Source: Bradyrhizobium sp. CCGB01 (lineage in GTDB: Bacteria > Pseudomonadota > Alphaproteobacteria > Rhizobiales > Xanthobacteraceae). Taken from it: a DNA stretch of 64,000 nucleotides. The position numbers and the translations under genes were made by a program. Below, piece after piece: positions 29,440 through 38,224 of this stretch (its first letter is position 1; the number at the start of each line of letters is the position of its first letter). The DNA lies in assembly GCF_024199795.1 (NCBI RefSeq), contig NZ_JANADK010000001.1, positions 4,340,001-4,404,000 of the forward strand, written 5' to 3'. The notes under the pieces are model-generated. The model made no database searches and was not told the origin of the DNA. It saw only the letters and a program-made list of their open reading frames with translations.

Positions 29440-29731
29440 ACCCCAGGCCGTATGCCCATAAAATCGTCGGCCTGACGCGACGAGGTCACGCCCGCTTGCC
29501 CGATACCGAACAAGTTCGTGCGGCAGCGCAATCTGTCGCCGGGTCAGCAGCAGACGTGATGCGATTTGCGAAGGCGAGATGCGCGGTTAGCGCCGCGAGG
29601 TCATCGCCGCGCGCTTGCCAACGACCTTGCTTTCGAGCCTGGGCGGTCGCGCGAAGCACCGCCCAGGCGCAAAGCCAGGTAACCGCGTATGATCCGACTC
29701 TACGCTGCAGGTCGGAATCGAATGACGTTGC

Positions 29732-30256
29732 TTAGTCCTCGTCCTCCAGCTGTGCACGACGTCGTTCGACGACATCACTCATATCGTGGAGTACAAAGAT
29801 CGCGAGGGCGGCCATGCGCTGCCTCTGTTCGGGATTAAGCGTTTTGTATAGTGGCTGCCACGCTTCGGCGAGTTTATCCAAGTCGGCTGATCGTTGAGCC
29901 AATGCTTCGGATCGTCGTTGCAGAAACGCGATGGGGTCACGATTGCGCATCGCGTCGACGCGGCTTTCGTCGACCCGCCTGCCCACCGTTTCCTGGATTT
30001 TTGCAACACGCGCTTTCCGATCCTCCGCCCTGGCCCGAATAGCGCTTTCTACAGACGGCCAAAGCTTTTCCTGCTCAGGTGTCAGCTGCAACGCGGCCTT
30101 TATCAGGTCAATCCTCATGTCCGTCAGGTTGTTCCGGTCCGCTGCATTTAACCGATCCGGAGACGTGGAAGCAGAGGTTTGCGAGTTTTGCGCGCTGGCA
30201 ATCGACGATGCTGTAAGGAAAAGTGCAGTTGTTCCGAACACTACTATTTTCATCAT
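29732..30256 (-). CDS. LTXXQ-motif periplasmic protein (Spy/CpxP-like)
   Basis: A 174-residue protein with a signal peptide (MMKIVVFGTTALFLTASSIA, cleavage near SA-QN) and an otherwise helical, charged mature part. It carries the two family motifs, LTPEQ at 58-62 and LNPEQ at 140-144. Spy/CpxP proteins are ATP-independent periplasmic chaperones or envelope-stress sensors. GGAGA lies six bases before the ATG. It stands alone: 292 bases on one side and 229 on the other contain no convincing gene. Confidence 0.85.
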   Translation of the reverse strand: MMKIVVFGTTALFLTASSIASAQNSQTSASTSPDRLNAADRNNLTDMRIDLIKAALQLTPEQEKLWPSVESAIRARAEDRKARVAKIQETVGRRVDESRVDAMRNRDPIAFLQRRSEALAQRSADLDKLAEAWQPLYKTLNPEQRQRMAALAIFVLHDMSDVVERRRAQLEDED

Positions 30257-30485
30257 CGGCGATCTCCTAGGTAAAATTGCCCCCAGGCACCTCGCTAATG
30301 GTGATCGCTCACTACGAGGTCGCGTTGATTCAAATCAAAGGATATTTTTTGACGTGCTACCGCGTGCCGGGCAGATCCGTCGTATCGGTGATGCAGCGAC
30401 GATGGCCGTACGTGTATGACATGGCGCTGATCGCCAAGCGCTGCGGTATGTGGAGGTGGAGGCGGTCGAGGCACCACCGCCTTTG

Positions 30486-31982
30486 TCAGCTCGCCGAATG
30501 CATTGGCGGCAGCGACGGCGGTAGCACGAAGCCTCCGAACTCGCGTTCGAGTAATCCGGCCAGCGCAATCGTCGTCCGATCTTCTAGATATGGCCCGATG
30601 ATCTGGACGCCGATCGGCAGGCCCGACGGCGCGTGCTCGATCGGGACGGCGGTCGCCGGCAGTCCGCAGGTCGAGGCGGGGTCGGCCCAGATGAAGCACG
30701 CATCAGAGTAACTATAGAGCTTTCCGTCGATGTTCAGTTGCCGTGCGTCGAACGGTTCGGAATGATCGTGCGGAAAGGCCGGCACGGCGGCGGCCGGATA
30801 GATCACCGCGTCGAACTCGCGGAACAGGTGATACCACTTCTGTTGCAGTTGCAGGCGGGCCGCATCAATCGCCAGCCACTCGCGATGGATCATGCCCCAA
30901 CCGCGGGCGCGTTCGGCCTGCAGGCTGCGGTCGTCGGGCGCGAGTGCTGCGGCAACGTGTTGCGCCTCGGCGAGGGCGGCTGGTGTCAGGCGCGGGCTTC
31001 TCGCGGCGTTCAACAGCTTCATGTAGAGCCGCGCGGATTCGGCGAGATCGGGCAGCGACGTGCTCGCGCGCGCGACCCGAGCGCCGGTACGCTCGAGCCG
31101 TTCAGCCAACCGTCCAATGGCCGAACGCACCGCGTCGCCCGTCGGCATCAGCGGATGGGTATCGATCACGAGGATCCTGAAATCCTTGAGGTGGTCATGG
31201 CGCGGGGCGGGCAGCGCAAGGCGATAGCCGATCCCGTCGCGGGTCTCGTCGGGGCCGGCGATCACGTCGAGCGACAATGCGAGATCCTCGGCGGTGCGCG
31301 TCATCGGTCCGACGACAGCCAGATCGCCATGGCCGGGAACGGGCGGCGCCGGCGGCAGGCTGTAGCCGCGCAGCGGGACCAGGCCGAGGCTCGGCTTGTG
31401 TCCGAACACGCCGCAGAAATGTGCGGGCACCCGGATCGAGCCGCCGATATCCGAGCCGATCGAGAGCGGACCGAACCCTGCGGCCAGCGCCGCGCCACAT
31501 CCGCCCGAGGAGCCGCCGGGCGAGCGGCCGAGATCCCACGGATTGTTCGTCGCCCCGTAGATCTCGTTGTAGCTCTGGAAATCCCTGAGGCCGATCGGGA
31601 TGTTGGTCTTGCCGATGATGACGGCGCCTGCGGCCTTCAACCGCGAGACGACGAGGGCATCTTCCGCCGGTTGGAAATCCCTGAAATGCGGAAAGCCCCA
31701 TGTCGTCGGCAGGCCGGCGACGTTGAACGGCTCTTTCAAGGTCACGGGGATGCCGAGCAACGGTTGCCGCTCGCCGCGGGCAAGCGCAGCGTCGGCGGCG
31801 CGCGCGGCGTCCCTTGCACGATCAAAATCGCGAACGACGATGGCGTTGATCCGCCCGTCCAGCGCCTCGATGCGCGCGATCGTATGCGCGAGCAATTCTG
31901 ACGCAGAGATCTTGCGCGCGTACAGGGCGCCAAGGAGTGCGCCGATCGAGCCGTAGTTCAGGTCAGCTGCCTCTGCGGTCAT
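30486..31982 (-). CDS. Amidase (amidase-signature family)
   Basis: A 498-residue hydrolase of the amidase-signature family. The Ser-cisSer-Lys triad is visible: Lys83 in VTLKEPFN, the serine pair in GGSSGG (158-159) and the nucleophile Ser182 in SDIGGSIR. The start at 31982 follows a GGGAG six bases upstream; a longer frame back to 32165 has no such support and runs into the intergenic repeat. It is last in a minus-strand series GntR-aldehyde dehydrogenase-MFS-amidase, though the 251-base gap with a palindromic repeat may separate it. The substrate amide is unknown; no GatB/GatC neighbours suggest the tRNA amidotransferase. Confidence 0.9.
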   Translation of the reverse strand: MTAEAADLNYGSIGALLGALYARKISASELLAHTIARIEALDGRINAIVVRDFDRARDAARAADAALARGERQPLLGIPVTLKEPFNVAGLPTTWGFPHFRDFQPAEDALVVSRLKAAGAVIIGKTNIPIGLRDFQSYNEIYGATNNPWDLGRSPGGSSGGCGAALAAGFGPLSIGSDIGGSIRVPAHFCGVFGHKPSLGLVPLRGYSLPPAPPVPGHGDLAVVGPMTRTAEDLALSLDVIAGPDETRDGIGYRLALPAPRHDHLKDFRILVIDTHPLMPTGDAVRSAIGRLAERLERTGARVARASTSLPDLAESARLYMKLLNAARSPRLTPAALAEAQHVAAALAPDDRSLQAERARGWGMIHREWLAIDAARLQLQQKWYHLFREFDAVIYPAAAVPAFPHDHSEPFDARQLNIDGKLYSYSDACFIWADPASTCGLPATAVPIEHAPSGLPIGVQIIGPYLEDRTTIALAGLLEREFGGFVLPPSLPPMHSAS

Positions 31983-32138
31983 CGCGAACTCCCTTGCATT
32001 GCGTGGTCTCGGCGAACCGAACCGGGAATCGAACATGCAATGTTGGCGGCGAGATGAGGAGGCGGCGCAACGGGAACCAGATCTGCCCGCCTGTCGGGGC
32101 GGGAGGCGTGCGTATTTGAAAAATCTACGGAAGACATT

Positions 32139-32221
32139 ATGCCCGGGCTTGTCCCGGGCATCCACGTTCTAGGTGCTGGGCAGTCAAAGCGTGGATGGCC
32201 GGGACAAGCCCGGCCATGACG
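32139..32221. repeat. Large intergenic inverted repeat (CCGGGACAAG type)
   Basis: The left arm contains GCCCGGGCTTGTCCCGGGCA then TCCACG. About 23 bases later the right arm contains CGTGGATG followed by GCCGGGACAAGCCCGGCCAT. Each arm is itself a small hairpin, and the two arms are complementary to each other. Its intergenic position between the MFS stop and the amidase start, and its sequence style, match dispersed palindromic repeats of Bradyrhizobium-like genomes. It may act as a terminator or mRNA stabiliser for the MFS transcript. Confidence 0.7.
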
Positions 32222-32233
32222 TTGTGGAGAGTG

Positions 32234-33601
32234 TCAGGAAGCTTCCTTGAGCACCGGCGAAGCGGTTTCCTCGGCCTTCAGCTCTTCGAGACTGCGATGC
32301 CGCGGCTCGATGCCGAGCGCCCAGACCGTGATGATCTGCACCACCAGCAGTCCGATCATCAGCGCCATGACGCCGGCCACGCCCCGCGTCTCGAACAGTG
32401 ACACGACGAGGAACGGTGTGACGATCGTGGCGCCGCGGCCCAGCGTGTTGACGATACCGGACGCGCGCAGGCGGACCTCGGTCGGAAACAGTTCGGGAAT
32501 GTAGATGCCGAACAGAAGGGCGACCAGGACGTAGATCGGCACGGTCAGCGCAAAGCCCACGGCGGGCAGCAGGATCGGATCCGAGATCGAGGGATAGAGG
32601 ATGCCCAGCGCCACCGTGATCAGGGACGCGCCAATGATGGTCGGCTTCCGGCCCCAGCGGTCGGCGGTCAACGCGCCGATCGCCGAGCCGATGGGCGCGC
32701 CAAGCGCCATCAGCAGCGAGTAGCCGAACGAGGTCGCGATCGAGAGGCCCTGCTTGACGAAGAACACGGGCAGCCAGGTGACGAAGCCGTAGAGCAGGGT
32801 GTTGATCGTGATCAGGCAGATCGCGCCGACGATCATCCGCGATAGCAAAGGCGCGGTGAACAGCGTGCCCAGATCAGCCGCGACCGGGGCTGGTGTGGTG
32901 GGCGCGGGAGCAGGCAAGGGCTGACCTTGCGCCGCCTCCTTCTCGATGGCCTGCATCAGCGCTTCGGCCTCGGCGGTGCGCCCCACCGCTTCCAGCCAGC
33001 GCGGCGATTCCGGCAGCGACTTGCGCATGTACCACACGACGAGCGCGCCGACGCCGCCGAGCACGAACATCGAGCGCCAGCCGAATTGCGGCACCACCAC
33101 GGATGCGACCAATAGCGCCACGGGCAAACCGGTGACGACGCACACGGTCGTGAAGCCGAGCCACTTGCCGCGCGTGCGCGCGGGCACGAATTCCGTCATC
33201 GTCGAATAGCCAACGACGTTCTCCGCACCGAGCCCGACGCCCATGACGAAGCGGCAGGCGATCAGGAAGGCCATGTTCGGCGAGAAAGCCGCGGCGAGGG
33301 AGGCGACGCCGAAAAGGAGCAAATTGAATTGATAGGTGAAGCGGCGTCCGTAGCGGTCGCCGAGGAAACCGGTGCCGAACGATCCCAGCATCATGCCGAC
33401 GAAGGTTGCGGAGATGAAGACCGCGTTCTGGGCGAGCGTCGAAAAGCCGGTCTTCAGCGTCACGCTGAGCACCGTCCCGGCGATATAGATGTCGAAACCG
33501 TCGAAAAACATTCCGATGCCGATCAATAGCATGATGCGGCGGTGGAATGGGCCGATCGGCAGCCGATCCAGACGGCTGCCTGCGTTCACCGATGTCGACA
33601 T
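32234..33601 (-). CDS. MFS transporter (aromatic-acid:H+ symporter type)
   Basis: A 455-residue permease with twelve membrane helices. It has the MFS signatures DGFDIYIAGT in helix 1 and GFLGDRYGRR in the first cytoplasmic loop, with a repeat ADRWGRKP in the second half. These resemble the aromatic-acid/H+ symporter (PcaK/BenK) group. The long loop at about residues 205-250 contains a proline/alanine linker. GGGAG upstream supports the ATG at 33601. It lies 74 bases behind an aldehyde dehydrogenase and presumably imports the compound that the operon degrades. Confidence 0.88.
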   Translation of the reverse strand: MSTSVNAGSRLDRLPIGPFHRRIMLLIGIGMFFDGFDIYIAGTVLSVTLKTGFSTLAQNAVFISATFVGMMLGSFGTGFLGDRYGRRFTYQFNLLLFGVASLAAAFSPNMAFLIACRFVMGVGLGAENVVGYSTMTEFVPARTRGKWLGFTTVCVVTGLPVALLVASVVVPQFGWRSMFVLGGVGALVVWYMRKSLPESPRWLEAVGRTAEAEALMQAIEKEAAQGQPLPAPAPTTPAPVAADLGTLFTAPLLSRMIVGAICLITINTLLYGFVTWLPVFFVKQGLSIATSFGYSLLMALGAPIGSAIGALTADRWGRKPTIIGASLITVALGILYPSISDPILLPAVGFALTVPIYVLVALLFGIYIPELFPTEVRLRASGIVNTLGRGATIVTPFLVVSLFETRGVAGVMALMIGLLVVQIITVWALGIEPRHRSLEELKAEETASPVLKEAS

Positions 33602-33675
33602 ATACGCTCTCCCTTGACTGTTATTCTGGTTGATGCGGCCCGCCTTCTATGGGCGGTCGGCCGCTTGCAGTTCTG

Positions 33676-35205
33676 TTAGTTCAGCCGCTTCTGATTAGCC
33701 GTGTCGCGGTACCAGTCGAATGGCTGCTCGTGGGTCGCGACCATCACGCTCTTGGTGTTGAAGTGGTCGTTGAAGCTTTCGGTGCCGCACTCGCGGCCGA
33801 TGCCGGAATCGTCGACGCCGCCCCAGGGCGAGGCCGGGTCAAGCCGGTGATGATCGTTGATCCAGACGATGCCGGCCTTGACCGAGGCGGCGACGCGGTG
33901 CGCGCGGGCGACGTCGCGGGTGCGGATCGCGGCGGCGAGGCCGAACGGCGAGTCGTTGGCAAGCCGCAGCGCGTCGGCCTCGTCCCTGAACGGCGTCACC
34001 GAGGTGAACGGACCGAACACTTCCTCCTGGAAGATGCGCATGTCGGATGTGACGTCGGCGAACACGGTCGGCTCGACGAAATAGCCATTGTCGTGACCCG
34101 GCACTTTCGCGGCAACGCCGCCGGCGACGAGACGCGCGCCGTCCTCGTGACCGTAGCCCACATAGGCGAGAACGCGGTCGCGCTGCCGGGCGGAGATCAC
34201 GGGACCCATTTGGGTGTTCGCATCGAAGGGGTCGCCGACGCGGATCGTGCGGGTCTTGGCCTGCAGCTTCTCGACGAACTCGTCATAGATCGAGGCCTGG
34301 ACGAGATGGCGGGAGGCGCAGACGCAGGTCTGGCCGGCGCCGATGAAGGCGCCGAATGCGGCATAGTTGACGGCGCGGTCGACGTCGAAATCGTCGAACA
34401 CCATCACCGGCGTCTTGCCGCCGAGCTCCATGGTCTGATGCGCGAACACCTTTGCGGCCGCGCTGCCGGCGATGCGGCCGGCTTCGGTGCCGCCGGTCAG
34501 GACCAGCTTGTTGATGTCGCCGTGCTCGGCCAGCATCTTGCCGGCGCTCTGGCCGAGGCCCAGCACGATATTGAAGACGCCGGGCGGAAGGCCGGCTTCC
34601 GTGAAGATCTGCGCAAGCTTCAATGTCGTCAGCGGCGTGTATTCGGACGGCTTGACCACGGTGACGCATCCGGTCGCCAGCACCACGGCGAGCGACTTGC
34701 ACAGGATCATCAGCGGGTGGTTGAAGGGCGTGCAATTGGCGACGATGCCGATCGGCGTGCGGAGCGTGTAGTTCAGATACGCGCCTTCGACGGGAATCAC
34801 GGAATCGCGCCGCGACAGCGCAACGCCCGCGAAATAGCGGAAAAAGTCGGGCAGGCGGGAGAGCTGGGCGCGGGTCTCGTTGATCGGGCGGCCGTTGTTG
34901 AGGGTCTCCAGCCGGTACAGGCTGTCGAGATTGGCCTCGAACGCGTCGGCGAGCTTGTTGACCAGTCTGGCACGCGCGCGCGTGTCCATCCCGCCCCACG
35001 CCTTGCCTTCGAACGCGGTACGCGCGCTCTTCATGGCGCGGCCGATATCTTCGGCGGTCGAATTGGGAATGCGGGCAATCACGTCGCCGGTCGCGGGATT
35101 GCGGACGTCCAGCATCGTGCCGCCTCCGGCTTCGACTTCACGTCCATCGATGAAATTGCCGTGGATTTCGACGTCGATCGACGCGGGTTTCGAGGGAATG
35201 TTCAT
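33676..35205 (-). CDS. NAD(P)-dependent aldehyde dehydrogenase
   Basis: A 509-residue enzyme oxidising an aldehyde to the acid. Catalytic residues are visible: Asn162 in TPFNHP, Glu260 in MELGGKTP and the nucleophile Cys294 in GQTCVCASRH. The nucleotide-binding loop TGGTEAG is at 237-243. The ATG at 35205 overlaps the stop of the upstream GntR gene (ATGA), which fixes the start against a longer frame. The overlap means the regulator and enzyme are translated together. Substrate is unknown but probably linked to the downstream MFS importer and amidase. Confidence 0.93.
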   Translation of the reverse strand: MNIPSKPASIDVEIHGNFIDGREVEAGGGTMLDVRNPATGDVIARIPNSTAEDIGRAMKSARTAFEGKAWGGMDTRARARLVNKLADAFEANLDSLYRLETLNNGRPINETRAQLSRLPDFFRYFAGVALSRRDSVIPVEGAYLNYTLRTPIGIVANCTPFNHPLMILCKSLAVVLATGCVTVVKPSEYTPLTTLKLAQIFTEAGLPPGVFNIVLGLGQSAGKMLAEHGDINKLVLTGGTEAGRIAGSAAAKVFAHQTMELGGKTPVMVFDDFDVDRAVNYAAFGAFIGAGQTCVCASRHLVQASIYDEFVEKLQAKTRTIRVGDPFDANTQMGPVISARQRDRVLAYVGYGHEDGARLVAGGVAAKVPGHDNGYFVEPTVFADVTSDMRIFQEEVFGPFTSVTPFRDEADALRLANDSPFGLAAAIRTRDVARAHRVAASVKAGIVWINDHHRLDPASPWGGVDDSGIGRECGTESFNDHFNTKSVMVATHEQPFDWYRDTANQKRLN

Positions 35206-35855
35206 GATGACCTCTCTTCGACGATGACGGCGTTGCGCTTGAGCGCCGGCAGAACGCGTTTTTCGGTGGCCCCGATATGGGCCTTGATGATGCGCGCCGC
35301 GGTTCGCGTCTCCCGCTGCTGCATGGCGTCGATCAGGGCGACGTGCTCGGCGACGAGCTTTGCCGGGTCGTGGCCCTTCAGATTGGAGATGCTGACGCGG
35401 ACCAGCCGGTCGGCCTGGCCGATCAGGTCGCACAGCGCCGTCGCCATGCGGCGATTGCCGGAGGCGTGAGCGAGCGCGGTGTGGAAGGCGCGGTTGTAGG
35501 CGATGAAGTCTTCGTGGTTGCCGGAGAAGCGGCGAAATTCGTCGAGCGATTTCAAAACGCTGTCGGGTGCGCTCTCGATCGCTTCGGTGACGCAGGCCGG
35601 CTCCAGTGCAAGACGGAAGCGCAGGAGGTCGCGGGCGTCGGACAGCGAGATCGGAGTGACCCGATAACCCTGGCGCGGCTGCACAGTCACCAGATGCTCG
35701 CGCTGCAGCCTCAGAAGCGCATCCCGGACCGGTTGCCGGCTCACTTCATAACGCTCGGCCAGATCCTGTTCGCGCATTTCATCGCCCGGCGCAAAGCGGC
35801 ATGCTAAAATATCAGATCGTAGGCGATCATAGATATTCTCGCGCAAAAGCATCAT
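35202..35855 (-). CDS. GntR-family regulator (FCD/FadR subfamily)
   Basis: A 217-residue regulator with an N-terminal winged helix (LAERYEVSRQPVRDALLRLQREHLV) and a C-terminal FCD ligand domain. The FCD histidines appear in FHTALAHASGN, AEHVALIDAM and KAHIGATEKR, consistent with metal binding. AAGGAG lies upstream of the ATG at 35855. It probably controls itself and the coupled aldehyde dehydrogenase through the palindrome at 35877-35896. Ligands of this subfamily are usually small carboxylic acids. Confidence 0.9.
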   Translation of the reverse strand: MMLLRENIYDRLRSDILACRFAPGDEMREQDLAERYEVSRQPVRDALLRLQREHLVTVQPRQGYRVTPISLSDARDLLRFRLALEPACVTEAIESAPDSVLKSLDEFRRFSGNHEDFIAYNRAFHTALAHASGNRRMATALCDLIGQADRLVRVSISNLKGHDPAKLVAEHVALIDAMQQRETRTAARIIKAHIGATEKRVLPALKRNAVIVEERSS

Positions 35856-35876
35856 ATTTCAGTTCTCCTTGGCGTT

Positions 35877-35896
35877 AATATCTCAGTCGTGATATT
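35877..35896. promoter_or_regulatory. Probable GntR operator
   Basis: Inverted repeat AATATC-N8-GATATT, 22 bases upstream of the GntR start codon in the divergent gap to the hydrolase gene. AT-rich arms stand out in GC-rich surroundings. Fits an autoregulatory site; not proven. Confidence 0.45.
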
Positions 35897-35995
35897 TCAC
35901 GTCAAGAGCCAAATGCTTGAATTCCCTGACAGTTGATTTATCGGTCGGGGCCTTCGGGCACGCGTATGACCGACGAAATGAAGGAAAGACCGGAC

Positions 35996-36769
35996 ATGGA
36001 CAGGCTTCTTGCCAACGGGACCGTCAACGCAGCGCAATCGGGCGAGGGGCCGCCGCTGTTTCTCTTCCACTCGCTGTTGTCGGACCGCGCGAGTTTCGAT
36101 GCGATCGTGCCCGAGCTCGAAGGATCGTTTCGGACCATCGTGCCGGAGCTGCCGGGCTTCGGCCGTTCAGGTGCGGTCGCGGGCGGACTTGTCGCGGTCG
36201 CAGACCGGATGGCTGAGGCCGTCCGCGATGCCGCGGGCGGCGCGCCGGCGATCGTCCTCGGCAACGGCTATGGCGGGTTCGTCGCTTTGCAGATGGCGAT
36301 CCGGCATCCGGAGGTCGCCGGCAAGCTCGTTCTCGCCGACAGCGGCGCAACCTTTTCTGAGCCCGGCCGCGAAGCGTTTCGCAACATGGCGAAGGCATCG
36401 CGCGAGAAAGGACTGGAGGCCATCACCGATGTCGCGATGCGGCGCCTGTTCGCACCCGAGTTTCAGGCGCAGCATCCCGGGCTGATGCAGGATCGTCGTG
36501 CAGCGTTCCTGCGGACGGATCCCGACGTCTTTCGCGCCGCGTGCGATGCATTGGCCGGTCTCGATCTTCGCGCCGAGCTTGCCGCGGTGAAAGTCCCGGT
36601 TCTCGTCCTGGTCGGCGAGCACGATGAAGCGACGCCGCCGCCGATGTCGCATGAGCTGGCCGCCGGATTGCCGTACGCCGAACTCAAGATCATCAAGGGT
36701 TGCGCCCACGTGCCGCAGCTTCAGTCGCCGCGACAGTTTCTCGGAGCTCTCGAGGGTTTCCTGCTTTGA
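35996..36769 (+). CDS. Alpha/beta-hydrolase-fold protein lacking the nucleophile serine
   Basis: A 257-residue protein with the order of an alpha/beta hydrolase: strand and oxyanion region LFLFHSLLSDR, ELPGFGRSG, nucleophile elbow VLGNGYGGFVAL at 87-98, acid region VLVGEHDEATPP and histidine region GCAHVPQLQSP. The elbow reads G-N-G-Y-G, so the usual serine is glycine at residue 91 (codon GGC). Unless another residue substitutes, it should not hydrolyse esters in the normal way. The ATG at 35996 is preceded by AAGGAAAG; an ATG at 35966 would add ten residues. It is divergent from the GntR operon and may belong to the same regulon. Confidence 0.82.
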   Translation: MDRLLANGTVNAAQSGEGPPLFLFHSLLSDRASFDAIVPELEGSFRTIVPELPGFGRSGAVAGGLVAVADRMAEAVRDAAGGAPAIVLGNGYGGFVALQMAIRHPEVAGKLVLADSGATFSEPGREAFRNMAKASREKGLEAITDVAMRRLFAPEFQAQHPGLMQDRRAAFLRTDPDVFRAACDALAGLDLRAELAAVKVPVLVLVGEHDEATPPPMSHELAAGLPYAELKIIKGCAHVPQLQSPRQFLGALEGFLL

Positions 36770-36991
36770 TCTGCGCCTGGCTGAGGCTGACCTTGCGTTC
36801 GAAACGGCGATGCCTTCCGAACGGTTAATGGACGCCGTCTTCACGGCGCTGCCCGTATTGAAGCGGAACCCCTAAGAGTTTTTACACACAGTTCTGGCAC
36901 GGTCCGCGCGTCAATATCCGCAACCCGCATCGTCGCGTCTCATTGCGCGCACGAAAAGACGGGGCCCGCGGGCATCGAGGGGGCGTAAGCC

Positions 36992-38209
36992 ATGACTGCA
37001 CTTGCTTCGGACGCCGGTCGCGCGAAGGGTGGGATCGTGCCGATCCTGCTGTGCGTCGTGCCGTTCAGCCAGATTCCGCTCGATGCCTATACGCCCGGCC
37101 TGCCGCAGATGGTGGTGGACCTCGCAACCGATTCCGCATCGATGCAGAACACCGTCACCGCCTACATGCTCGGCATGAGTCTGGCGCTGGTGCCGGTCGG
37201 CATCGCCTCGGATACGCTTGGCCGCCGCAACGTCCTGCTCGCCGGCCTCTCGGTGCTCATCGCGATGAGCATCGCCTGTGCGTTGGCCACCAGTGCATCG
37301 CTGTTGCTTGCGCTGCGCTTCTTGCAAGGCGTCGGCGGCTGTACCTGTCTCGTCGTCGCCTATGCGGTTGCGGCCGACTGTTTTCGCGGCCGTGAACTTA
37401 CCGCGATCTCCGGCCTGCTCGGGGCAGCCTGGGGACTCGCACCCGTGCTCGCACCGGCGGCTGGCGGCTTCATCGTCGAGCTGACGTCCTGGCGCGGCGT
37501 CTTCGTCATCATTGCCATCGCCGCGGCCATCGTTGCCGCAATCGTCGTGTTTCTCCTGCCCGAGACGTTGCCTGCGGAGCGGCGCGCGCCGTTCGATCCG
37601 CGCCGCACGGCCGGTATCTTGCGCGAGGCGCTTGTTCGCCCGGGCTTCCTGGCCTTCGTGCTGGTGTTCGCCGCCGCGGCCAGCGCGCAGCTCGCATTCG
37701 GCGTCGTCGCGCCGTTCTTCTACCAGACCGGCCTCGGCTATTCCGCGGCGATCTACGGCCTCGTTGCGCTCGGCCTTGGCGGCGTCAATCTCGCAGGCGA
37801 GCTCGGCTGCGCCCATTTCGCGCGCTTCATGCCGGCCCGCGTGATGGGGTTCGGCGCCTTCGCGCTGTTTCTTGCCGGTGCCGCGGTCCTGACCGCGACC
37901 GGGATGACCCTCGGTCTCGATTTTGCGTCGATCACGATCGGCGGCGCGTTGGTGCTCGGCGGCTGCGGCGTGCTGTGCCCGATGATGTACGGCATGGCGC
38001 TCGGCCTGTTCGAGCGCGATCACGGCCTGATCGGCGGCCTCATCAGCGCGCTTTGTTATCTCGCGGTCAGCGGCGCCATGGCGATCGCTGCGGTGCTGCC
38101 GGAAGCGACGCAGGCGCCGATCGGATGGCTCTATCTCGGCCTTTGCGCCGTCGCGGGCACGCTGCTTGCCATCTCGCTGCCCTCGGCGCGCCAGGCCACA
38201 CAGACTTAA
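36992..38209 (+). CDS. MFS transporter (DHA1, Bcr/CflA-like)
   Basis: A 405-residue twelve-helix permease. The opening (PFSQIPLDAYTPGLPQMVVDL) and loop motif SDTLGRRNVLL match the Bcr/CflA drug:H+ antiporter group. GAGGGG about eight bases before the ATG supports the start. Guanine deaminase follows 15 bases later on the same strand, so the two are probably co-transcribed. The transporter may therefore move a purine or related compound rather than a drug, but that is inference from linkage. Confidence 0.88.
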   Translation: MTALASDAGRAKGGIVPILLCVVPFSQIPLDAYTPGLPQMVVDLATDSASMQNTVTAYMLGMSLALVPVGIASDTLGRRNVLLAGLSVLIAMSIACALATSASLLLALRFLQGVGGCTCLVVAYAVAADCFRGRELTAISGLLGAAWGLAPVLAPAAGGFIVELTSWRGVFVIIAIAAAIVAAIVVFLLPETLPAERRAPFDPRRTAGILREALVRPGFLAFVLVFAAAASAQLAFGVVAPFFYQTGLGYSAAIYGLVALGLGGVNLAGELGCAHFARFMPARVMGFGAFALFLAGAAVLTATGMTLGLDFASITIGGALVLGGCGVLCPMMYGMALGLFERDHGLIGGLISALCYLAVSGAMAIAAVLPEATQAPIGWLYLGLCAVAGTLLAISLPSARQATQT

Positions 38210-38224
38210 GGAAGGAACCAGTTC

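Noticed and set aside
29496..29735. 79-codon plus-strand frame between TetR and the Spy-like gene
   Set aside because: Weak start, no codon bias, no motif.
33649..35469. 606-codon plus-strand frame opposite the aldehyde dehydrogenase
   Set aside because: Antisense shadow of a gene with intact catalytic residues; composition unlike a real protein.
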